From NCBI GenBank assembly GCA_016708465.1, contig JADJFT010000009.1, positions 62,001 through 126,000 on the forward strand: DNA of 64,000 nt. The letters are read 5' to 3'. The translations under genes were made by a program, and so were the position numbers. This DNA is from Rhodanobacteraceae bacterium. GTDB lineage: Bacteria; Pseudomonadota; Gammaproteobacteria; Xanthomonadales; Ahniellaceae. The notes under the pieces are model-generated. The model did no database searches and was not told the origin of the DNA. It was given only the letters and a program-made list of their open reading frames with translations. How positions within the stretch are numbered: the first letter of the stretch is position 1; every line of letters starts with the position of its first letter. Shown in pieces: positions 57,181 through 64,000 of the stretch.

Positions 57181-58062
57181 ATGAGCGTACTTGTCAACAA
57201 GGGCACCAAGGTCATCTGCCAAGGCTTTACTGGCAGCCAAGGCACTTTTCATTCAGAACAAGCGTTGGATTACGGCACCTTGCTGGTCGGTGGGGTCACG
57301 CCGGGCAAGGGCGGTTCACAGCACGTCGGCTTGCCGGTGTTCGATACCGTGCAGGAAGCCGTGGATGACACCGGTGCCGATGCGTCGATGATCTTCGTGC
57401 CGCCGCCGTTTGCGGCCGACGCCATTCTCGAAGCGGCCGATGCTGGTATTCGCGTCATCGTCGCGATTACCGAAGGTATTCCAGTGCTCGATATGCTGCG
57501 CGTCAAGAATGCGCTCGCGCACTACCCGGATACGGTGCTGATCGGTCCGAATTGCCCGGGCATCATCACCCCAGGCGAGTGCAAGATCGGCATCATGCCG
57601 GGGCATATCCACAAGCCGGGCAAGATTGGCATTGTCTCGCGTTCGGGCACGCTGACCTATGAAGCGGTGTTCCAGACCACGAATGCCGGCCTCGGCCAGA
57701 GCACCTGCATCGGCATCGGCGGCGATCCGATCAACGGTCTCAATTTCATCGACTGCCTGAGCATGTTCCAGGACGATCCGCAGACCGAAGGCATCATCAT
57801 GGTCGGCGAAATCGGCGGTTCGGCGGAAGAAGAAGCGGCCGAGTTCATCGAGGAATACGTCAAGAAGCCGGTCGTCGCGTTCATCGCTGGCGCGTCTGCA
57901 CCTGCGGGCAAACGTATGGGCCACGCCGGCGCCATCATCTCCGGTGGCAAAGGCACTGCAGCAGCAAAGTTCGCAGCGCTTGAGAAGGCCGGCGTGACCA
58001 CGGTGAAATCACCGGCGGATCTCGGTCGTGCCATCGAAGCAGCCCTAAAAGCGAAGAAGTAG
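57181..58062 (+). CDS. sucD: Succinyl-CoA ligase, alpha subunit
   Basis: A 293-residue CoA-binding subunit. MSVLVNKGTKVICQGFTGSQGTFHSEQAL, IGPNCPGIITPGECKIGIMPG, RSGTLTYEAVFQT and the active-site phosphohistidine region KRMGHAGAIISGGKGTA are present. The stop codon TAG is contributed by the first copy of the downstream palindromic repeat array (the GTAGGAGCG start), so the repeat abuts the gene without spacer. Confidence 0.97.
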   Translation: MSVLVNKGTKVICQGFTGSQGTFHSEQALDYGTLLVGGVTPGKGGSQHVGLPVFDTVQEAVDDTGADASMIFVPPPFAADAILEAADAGIRVIVAITEGIPVLDMLRVKNALAHYPDTVLIGPNCPGIITPGECKIGIMPGHIHKPGKIGIVSRSGTLTYEAVFQTTNAGLGQSTCIGIGGDPINGLNFIDCLSMFQDDPQTEGIIMVGEIGGSAEEEAAEFIEEYVKKPVVAFIAGASAPAGKRMGHAGAIISGGKGTAAAKFAALEKAGVTTVKSPADLGRAIEAALKAKK

Positions 58063-58316
58063 GAGCGACCCACGGGTCGCGATTCTCTCAACGCATGTAG
58101 GAGCGACCCACGGGTCGCGATTCTCTCAACGCACGTAGAGCGACCCACGGGTCGCGATTCTCTCAACGCATGTAGGAGCGACCCACGGGTCGCGATTCTC
58201 TCAACGCATGTAGGAGCGACCCACGGGTCGCGATTCTCTCAACGCATGTAGGAGCGACCCACGGGTCGCGATTTTCAACACGCGACAAAGGATCGCGACC
58301 CATGGGTCGCTCCTAC
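58059..58316. repeat. REP-like array: six 38-bp direct repeats and one inverted copy
   Basis: Units start with GTAGGAGCG at 58059, 58097, 58135, 58172, 58210 and 58248. Each carries the palindrome GCGACCCACGGGTCGC and then ATTCTCTCAACGCA. The third unit lacks one G, which shortens its period to 37. A last, inverted copy (58289-58316, ending GGTCGCTCCTACAG) faces the array. The units are nearly identical, which suggests recent tandem expansion. Such GTAGGAGCG palindromes are frequent in Xanthomonadales and Pseudomonas and are REP-type elements moved by RAYT transposases. The array fills the whole sucD-nadE gap and can act as a transcript end or stabiliser. Confidence 0.92.
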
Positions 58317-58335
58317 AGTGAATTGCAAAGGCAAT

Positions 58336-59952
58336 ATGGCCTCGATCCGCATCGCTCTCGCCCAGTTCGACTTTCCGGTCGCGGCCATTTCCGAGAACGC
58401 GGATCGCATCGTGGCTTTGGCCGAGCGTGCGCGCGACCTGATCGGTGCACGCTTGATCGTGTTCCCGGAACTGACCTTGTCCGGCTATCTCGCCGAAGAC
58501 CTGATCTTGCGTCCGAGTTTCATTCGCACCTGTGACGACTATCTCGCGCAGATCGCTGGCCGCGTGCACGGCATCGACCTGATCGTCGGTCATCCAGTGC
58601 AGGAAGGCGATCGTCGCTACAACGCGCTGAGTTGGATTCGCGATGGTGACGTGCTCGTGCGCTATCGCAAACAGGCGTTACCGAACTACACCGTGTTCGA
58701 CGAGAAGCGCTACTTCACTGCGGGCGACCAAGCGGCAACGGTCGATCTCGATGGCGTACGTTTCGCGCCGCTGATCTGCGAAGACATCTGGGATCCGCAG
58801 CCCGCGCAGCGAGCGCTGCAGGTCGGGGCCGATGCACTCATCGTCATCAACGCCTCACCGTTCAACCCGCGCAATCGTATCGATCGCCACACTGTGGTGA
58901 GCTGGCGTGCGCGCGAACACGCCGTACCGATCGCCTACGTGAATCTGGTGGCTGGGCAGGACGATCTGGTGTTCGATGGCGGTGCGTTCGTGGTTGATCG
59001 CGACGGCCAGATCGCTGGCCCGGCGCCGGCTTTCGAAGACCATCTGCTGGCGCTCGATTACGACATCGCTGCGCGCCGTTATCTGCCGGTGAATTGGCCG
59101 GTATGCGAAACCAGCGATGACGCGCGTGTCTACAATGCGCTGGTGCGCGGCACCCGCGACTACGTGCAAAAAAACCGGTTTCCCGGCGTGCTGTTGGGAT
59201 TGTCCGGTGGCGTTGACTCGGCGTTGACGCTGGCGCTGGCTGTCGATGCGCTGGGTCCCGAGCAGGTCACCGCAGTGATGATGCCGACGCGCTACACCTC
59301 TCAGTTATCGTTGGACGAGGCCGCAGCGCAGGCGCGGTTGCTGGGAGTGAAGTATCACGTCGCGCAGATCGAGGATGCGTTCAATGCGATGGTGAATTCG
59401 CTACAGCCGTTGTTCGCCGGGCGTACGCCGGATGTGACCGAGGAAAACCTGCAAGCGCGCATTCGCGGCATGATCCTGATGGCCTTGTCGAACAAGTTCG
59501 GCGGAATGGTGCTGTCGACCGGCAACAAGAGCGAGATGGCCTGCGGTTACGCGACGTTGTACGGCGACATGTGCGGTGGCTTTGCGCCACTGAAGGATGT
59601 GTACAAGACCGAAGTCTGGGATCTGTGCCGCTATCGAAATTCGATTTCGCCAGCGATTCCCGAGGTCGTGATCACGCGGCCGCCCTCGGCCGAACTGCGC
59701 GAAAATCAGAAGGATCAGGATTCGCTGCCGCCTTACGAACTGCTCGACGAAATTCTCAAGCGCTATATCGAGCTGGATCGCTCACGCGCCGAAATCGTTG
59801 CCGAAGGGTTTGATGCAGCCATCGTTGAGCGCGTCGTGCGCATGGTGCTACGCAATGAATACAAACGCCGTCAATCGGCACCTGGCCCGCGCATCACCCA
59901 ACGTGCTTTTGGTCGCGACCGGCGCTATCCGATCACTTCGGGTTGGCGCTAA
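58336..59952 (+). CDS. nadE: Glutamine-dependent NAD+ synthetase
   Basis: A 538-residue two-domain enzyme. The N-terminal nitrilase-type glutaminase has the catalytic Glu (FPELTLSGY), Lys (YRKQALPNY) and Cys (LICEDIWDP). The C-terminal synthetase has the P-loop LGLSGGVDSALTLALA and STGNKSEMACGYATLYGDM. It makes NAD+ from nicotinic acid adenine dinucleotide, glutamine and ATP. ATG 58336 gives MASIRIALAQFDFPV; an in-frame GTG at 58318 lies at the end of the repeat array and is less likely. Confidence 0.95.
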   Translation: MASIRIALAQFDFPVAAISENADRIVALAERARDLIGARLIVFPELTLSGYLAEDLILRPSFIRTCDDYLAQIAGRVHGIDLIVGHPVQEGDRRYNALSWIRDGDVLVRYRKQALPNYTVFDEKRYFTAGDQAATVDLDGVRFAPLICEDIWDPQPAQRALQVGADALIVINASPFNPRNRIDRHTVVSWRAREHAVPIAYVNLVAGQDDLVFDGGAFVVDRDGQIAGPAPAFEDHLLALDYDIAARRYLPVNWPVCETSDDARVYNALVRGTRDYVQKNRFPGVLLGLSGGVDSALTLALAVDALGPEQVTAVMMPTRYTSQLSLDEAAAQARLLGVKYHVAQIEDAFNAMVNSLQPLFAGRTPDVTEENLQARIRGMILMALSNKFGGMVLSTGNKSEMACGYATLYGDMCGGFAPLKDVYKTEVWDLCRYRNSISPAIPEVVITRPPSAELRENQKDQDSLPPYELLDEILKRYIELDRSRAEIVAEGFDAAIVERVVRMVLRNEYKRRQSAPGPRITQRAFGRDRRYPITSGWR

Positions 59953-60771
59953 TCAACCCGCAAACTGGTTCAGTTGCTTCCACTTGCTGCGTTTTGCCGG
60001 CCAGTTGCCGTCAAGATACGGGTGCTCGGGGTAGTTCAGCTTGAGCACTTGCGCGGCTTCATCGCCGAGCTGGGCGCGGCCAATGCGACGATAACTTTCG
60101 GCCATGATTGCGAGTGCATCCGCGGTGGCGGGCGATTCCTGATAGGTCTCGAGCAGGAACTTGGCACGGCCGGCGGCGGCGAGATAAGCACCGCGGCGGA
60201 AGTAGTAGCTCGCCACCATCAGTTCGGAGTTGGCCAAGCCATTGCGCAAATAGACCATACGTTGGCGCGCATCCGGGGCGTAACTACTGTCCGGATACTT
60301 GTTCACCAGTTCACCGAAATCCTGAAAGCTCTGGCGCACGTACTGCAGGTCACGTCGGGTGATGTCGTCCGAAAAGTACTTTTCGAGCAGACCGATACGA
60401 CGGTTGAAGTTCACCAGCCCGCGCAGGTAGTAGGCGTAGTCGATACGCGGATGCGTCGGATAGATCTTGATGAAGCGGTTGATTGCGGACAGCGACTCAT
60501 CCGGCTTGTTGTCGCGATAGAGCGCGTAGGCAAGTTCGATCTGGGCCTGTTCGTGATAGCGACCGTAGGGGAAGCGGGCGACGAGGCGCTCGTAAAACTT
60601 CACGGCGCGCTTGACTTCACCATCGTCCAGCGCGGTCTTGGCTTCGCCATACATGGCGTCGACCGGCAGCGTTTCCGCGGCTTCCATGCGCACGCGGCTA
60701 CTGCAGGCGGCGAAAAAGAGAATAAGGGTGAGCAGCAGCAGTCGGGCCGGAGTTTGGAAGCGCACAGGCAC
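59953..60771 (-). CDS. bamD: Outer membrane assembly lipoprotein BamD
   Basis: A lipoprotein of about 272 residues. A signal sequence ends in the lipobox FFAAC-SS. Five TPR-like helix pairs follow (PYGRYHEQAQIELAYALYRD, YAYYLRGLVNFNRRIG, SSYAPDARQRMVYLRN, SYYFRRGAYLAAAGRAKFLLE). BamD is an essential part of the BAM complex that inserts outer membrane proteins. GTG 60771 gives a signal peptide of normal length; the frame is open to 60816. It is divergent from rluD with a 111-nt gap, the classic bamD-rluD arrangement. Confidence 0.93.
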   Translation of the reverse strand: MPVRFQTPARLLLLTLILFFAACSSRVRMEAAETLPVDAMYGEAKTALDDGEVKRAVKFYERLVARFPYGRYHEQAQIELAYALYRDNKPDESLSAINRFIKIYPTHPRIDYAYYLRGLVNFNRRIGLLEKYFSDDITRRDLQYVRQSFQDFGELVNKYPDSSYAPDARQRMVYLRNGLANSELMVASYYFRRGAYLAAAGRAKFLLETYQESPATADALAIMAESYRRIGRAQLGDEAAQVLKLNYPEHPYLDGNWPAKRSKWKQLNQFAG

Positions 60772-60882
60772 AAACCATTCTAGAATGAGACGAGCATCAT
60801 AGCCGATCCCGGCCAACTGTCGGGGCGAGGCCGTCCGTCACGATTCGCGCGGGGTTCAGTCCCGTCTGCCCCCGGAAACCAC

Positions 60883-61875
60883 ATGAACGACATCATCGAC
60901 ACCGAGATCGAGGCGCCCGCCAGCGATCGCTTCGACTTCCGCATCAACCCGGAACTGGCCGGAAAGCGCTTCGACCAAGCGCTTGCAGAGTCATTGCCGC
61001 AGTTTTCGCGCTCACGCCTTTCCGGCTGGATCAAGGACGGCCGAGCGACGCTGAATGGCGCGACCGTGCGACCGAAGGACAGCGTGCACGCCGGTGACGC
61101 CGTCATCGTGAATGCCGAGCGTGACATCCAGATCACCGATGAGCCTGAGGCGATCGGACTCGACATCCTGTTCGAGGATCGCGACGTCATCGTCATCAAC
61201 AAGCCGCCGGGGCTGGTCGTGCATCCAGGTGCTGGGAACGCCCGTGGCACGTTGGTGAATGCGCTGTTGCATCACGACCTCAGTCTGCGTGAACTGCCGC
61301 GTGCTGGCATCGTGCATCGTCTCGATAAGGACACCTCGGGCGCGATGGTGGTGGCGAAAACGATGGAGGCGCATGCGGCGCTGGTTGCGCAGCTCTCCGA
61401 GCGCGAGGTAAATCGTCGCTATGTCGCGTTGGTCAATGGCAACCTGATCGCAGGTGGCAGGATCGACGCACCGATCGACCGCGATCCGCGTGACCGTATC
61501 CGCATGGCGGTGGTCGAAGGTGGACGCGATGCGATCACTCACTACCGAGTGCTCGAACGCTTTCGCGCCCATACGTTGCTCAGTTGCCAACTCGAAACCG
61601 GCCGCACGCACCAGATTCGCGTGCATCTGAACCATATTCGCCACGGCATTCTTGGCGACCCGCTGTATGGCCCTGGGCTGAAATTACCGAAAGCTGCGAG
61701 TCCGGCGCTGATCGAGTGCCTGCGCCAATTCAAGCGCCAGGCCTTGCATGCGGCCGAGCTCGCATTCGAGCATCCGCGCACGAAAAAACAGGTGGCGTTT
61801 AGTGCGGTGATGCCAGAAGACATGGAAGAGCTAATCGCATTCCTGCGGCGCGCTTCACCACTCGAATCGGCATGA
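60883..61875 (+). CDS. rluD: 23S rRNA pseudouridine synthase RluD
   Basis: A 330-residue RluA-family enzyme that makes pseudouridines in helix 69 of 23S rRNA. An N-terminal S4 RNA-binding domain (GKRFDQALAESLPQFSRSRLS, about residues 25-80) precedes the catalytic domain with GIVHRLDKDTSGAMVVA (catalytic Asp), LETGRTHQIRVH and GDPLYG. The stop overlaps pgeF (ATGA), and the order bamD / rluD-pgeF is conserved in gammaproteobacteria. Confidence 0.95.
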   Translation: MNDIIDTEIEAPASDRFDFRINPELAGKRFDQALAESLPQFSRSRLSGWIKDGRATLNGATVRPKDSVHAGDAVIVNAERDIQITDEPEAIGLDILFEDRDVIVINKPPGLVVHPGAGNARGTLVNALLHHDLSLRELPRAGIVHRLDKDTSGAMVVAKTMEAHAALVAQLSEREVNRRYVALVNGNLIAGGRIDAPIDRDPRDRIRMAVVEGGRDAITHYRVLERFRAHTLLSCQLETGRTHQIRVHLNHIRHGILGDPLYGPGLKLPKAASPALIECLRQFKRQALHAAELAFEHPRTKKQVAFSAVMPEDMEELIAFLRRASPLESA

Positions 61876-62639
61876 CGGAACTGCTCGTTGGCGCGCAGTG
61901 GCATGGGCCTGCAGGCGTGCGGGCGATCACGACAATGCGACGCGGGCTCGGTAATTCGCAGCCGCCGTTCGATGCGTTCAATCTCGGCGATCACGTCGGC
62001 GATGATGCCGTTGCGGTGGCCTCGAATCGTGCGCTTTTGCGCCAAGCGTACGTGTTGCCGATGCAGCCGTTGTGGTTGCGACAGGTCCATGGCGTGCGTG
62101 TTGTCGATGCCGATGCCGTCGCGCTCGACGAGCCTGCCGAGGCAGACGCGGTCGTTTCGCGCCAGCCCGGGCGAGTCCTGGCGATCCTCACTGCGGACTG
62201 TCTGCCGATCGTGTTTGCGGCCGATGATGAGTCCGTGATCGGTGCGGCCCACGCCGGCTGGCGTGGACTGGCAGATGGGGTGTTGGCAGCGACCGTTGCG
62301 GCAATGCGGCACGATCCAGCACGCATTTCGGCGTCGATCGGCCCCGGAATCCGTCAAGCGGCCTTTGAAGTCGGCCGCGACGTGCGCGACGCCTTTCTTC
62401 AACCCGACCCGCTCGCCCTCGCGGCATTCAAGCCAAGCCCGCGCCGAGATCATTTTTTCTGCGATCTGGCGATGCTGGCGCGGCTGCGTCTGACGAAACT
62501 CGGCCTCACCCGCATCACTGATTGCGGCCTGTGCACGTATTCCGACGCGAGCCGGTTTTATTCGCACCGGCGCGATCAGCGGACGGGGCGGATGGCGACC
62601 TTGGTGTGGCGGGCGCAGGGCAATCGCCAAACTTGTTGA
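61872..62639 (+). CDS. pgeF: Peptidoglycan editing factor / YfiH-family protein
   Basis: A 255-residue member of the YfiH (DUF152, LACC1-like) family. Family blocks: FDAFNLGDHVGDD, WLRQVHGVRVVDAD, ADCLPIVFA, AAHAGWRGLADGVLAATV, SIGPGIRQAAFEVG and CTYSDASRFYSHRRD; the Cys and His residues in these form the metal or substrate site. In E. coli it limits wrong L-Ser incorporation into peptidoglycan; relatives show purine nucleoside activity. It is translationally coupled to rluD. Confidence 0.92.
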   Translation: MTELLVGAQWHGPAGVRAITTMRRGLGNSQPPFDAFNLGDHVGDDAVAVASNRALLRQAYVLPMQPLWLRQVHGVRVVDADAVALDEPAEADAVVSRQPGRVLAILTADCLPIVFAADDESVIGAAHAGWRGLADGVLAATVAAMRHDPARISASIGPGIRQAAFEVGRDVRDAFLQPDPLALAAFKPSPRRDHFFCDLAMLARLRLTKLGLTRITDCGLCTYSDASRFYSHRRDQRTGRMATLVWRAQGNRQTC

Positions 62640-62712
62640 ACGTCGCTCCAGCTTGCGATGGGCTTGCGAAAAATGGTTATCGTCGACGCTGGGCATCGGT
62701 CTGGAGGCTGAT

Positions 62713-64000
62713 ATGCGAATTCGTGCATCCGCGAGTATTTTTGCAGTCGCATTCTTATTGGCGACATGCTTCGTCTTGCCTGCGCAGGGGCAAGCGTTAT
62801 TCTCCTCGAATCCGGAGTTCCGGATCAACGATAGCGGCGAACCTTTACCGCAACAGCCACCCAGCCCTGTGAGCGTGCACGGACGCGCGCTGGCGGTGGA
62901 CGTGCGTCCGACGACATCGCGTTATGCCGAACCCACCACTCGTGCGCCCGTGTTTGACTTCGTCGAAGTTCCCGGGCCGGCGCGAACCAACCCCAACGCG
63001 CCGCGTGGCAAAGGAATGGCGGGTACGCCGGTGGCCACGATGCCTTGGCAGGCGCAAACGGGGGCCAAGTTTTGGGGCTCAGCATCGCCACAGTTCGACA
63101 CCATCAATTTCCTCAACGACAGTGCGTTGAACGACAGCTACCTGTTCATTCCTGCCGACCCACACGCCGCGGTTGGTCCATCGCATGTGGTCACGGTAGC
63201 GAACGTGACCCTCATGATTCACGACAAGGCGGGAAACCTGCTTTATTCGTCCGGGTTACAGGACTTCTTCGCCGGCATGGGTGCGAACGCCCCAACGACT
63301 TACACCTTCGATCCAAAAATTCTTTATGACTCGCACGCAGGCCGTTACGTGCTGGTGACGCTGGAGCAGGACGATCCAGCGGGTACCGCAAACGACAAGT
63401 CATTGATCTACTTCGCAGTGTCCGACGACAACGATCCGACCGGCACTTGGTACCAGCTCCGTCTCAACTTCAAGACTTTGATTGGCGGTACGGCGCGGTG
63501 GCTCGACTATCCGGGCTTCGCGTTCGACGAAGAAGCGGTGTATCTCGTCGGCAATGTCTTCCGCTTCACGGGGGCATTTGACAGTGTGCGTATGTTTACC
63601 ATTGCCAAAGGACTGGGCACCGGCGGGTGGTATGACGGTGGGACTGCAGTCAGCTATGGCCCGACCAATCCTTATGGTGGGAGCGGAATAGCGTCGACGA
63701 CGATGCCGGCACGCATCGAAGGCACGCCGCCACCGGGGACCATCGGGACTTGGCTCACGCTTTACAGCGGCCTGGCATCAGGAGCACCGAATACATCCAG
63801 GCAATGCGGATGGACAATCCGCTCAGTGTCACGCCGACGTTTACGCTGACCCAGTTGGTCCAGGGCGATATCGACACCGGTGCGACCCTGCCGGGAGCAG
63901 CGCAGCCAGGCAGCGATGCGGGCGGAACCAATCGTACGCTCGATACCGGGGACAGGCGTGCGATGGAGGCGGTATGGCGCGCGAATAGCCTGTGGACTGT
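62713..64000 (+). CDS. Secreted protein of unknown function, 3' partial (one deletion)
   Basis: A signal peptide (MRIRASASIFAVAFLLATCF to about residue 27, LPAQGQA) precedes a large extracellular domain. Blocks such as PADPHAAVGPSHVVTVANVTLMIHDKAGNLLY, FDPKILYDSHAGRYVLVTLEQD and AVSDDNDPTGTWYQLRLNF repeat the style of secreted beta-propeller-like proteins with calcium-binding Asp/Asn loops; I do not assign a function. Near 63784 a G is missing, so SGLASG continues as TEYIQAMRMDNPLSVTPTFT in the next frame to the window end. The gene is longer than shown. Confidence 0.72.

Noticed and set aside
55852..57252. A 466-residue open frame on the minus strand opposite sucC
   Set aside because: Antisense of an intact conserved gene, composition rich in Arg, His and Asp, no motif.
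58059..58316. A CRISPR array, because of regular repeats of 38 bp
   Set aside because: The whole period is conserved, with no unique spacers, each unit is a palindrome of the REP type, and no cas gene is nearby.

Overview
The window is chromosomal DNA from a GC-rich gammaproteobacterium. Gene order (dcw cluster ending ftsZ-lpxC, then secA, a Nudix/ThiE-like gene, coaE-pilD-pilC-pilB, pilR-pilS, sucCD) and the GTAGGAGCGACCC-type repeat point to the Xanthomonadales/Lysobacterales; this is inferred from synteny, not a marker gene. No rRNA or tRNA gene was seen; the only housekeeping RNA is rnpB.

Layout. 1-7900: a co-directional reductive pyrimidine catabolism operon: CoA-acylating semialdehyde dehydrogenase (5' end cut), M20-type carbamoyl hydrolase, PreT, PreA, an NCS1 nucleobase transporter and dihydropyrimidinase. 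Together they would import uracil/thymine and take it through dihydropyrimidine, carbamoyl-beta-amino acid and semialdehyde to acyl-CoA (a transaminase is not visible). 8013-8504: a small secreted protein. 8852-13387: an AT-richer accessory island that I read as integron gene cassettes without an integrase. Cassette 1 carries a DarT1-like DNA ADP-ribosyltransferase and a NADAR-type antitoxin, cassette 2 an unknown 398-aa protein, cassette 3 is a truncated remnant with a 63-aa ORF. An IS110-family (IS1111-like) element sits inside the attC of cassette 1. 13413-17141 (minus): an ECF sigma factor, a Hanks-type kinase with TPRs, and a small secreted protein. 17213-17565: rnpB.

17666-34271: a phased MraZ operator and the dcw cluster mraZ-rsmH-ftsL-ftsI-murE-murF-mraY-ftsW-murG-murC-ddl-ftsQ-ftsA-ftsZ-lpxC, with mostly overlapping start/stop codons. 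34350-39442: a DUF721/DciA-like protein, an M23 peptidase, secA and a Nudix/ThiE-like fusion. 39426-51468: a type IV pilus region (coaE, pilD, pilC, pilB, two pilins, TfpZ-like accessory protein, pilR, pilS) with an asparagine-synthetase-like gene between pilB and the pilins and a sigma-54 promoter in front of one pilin. 51521-55423: a DegT aminotransferase, a NeuD-like acyltransferase and a SPINDLY-type O-GlcNAc transferase, a plausible glycan or pilin modification set. 55560-64000: a small unknown protein, sucCD, an array of 38-bp palindromic repeats, nadE, bamD, rluD, pgeF and a secreted protein cut by the window end.

Data-quality note: I count about 24 small indels in 14 genes plus two in-frame TAG codons, including in ftsZ, murC, lpxC and rsmH, which must be intact in a living cell. 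The broken genes are therefore better explained by consensus errors than by pseudogenisation. Coordinates for such genes are given as the full span of the repaired reading frame.
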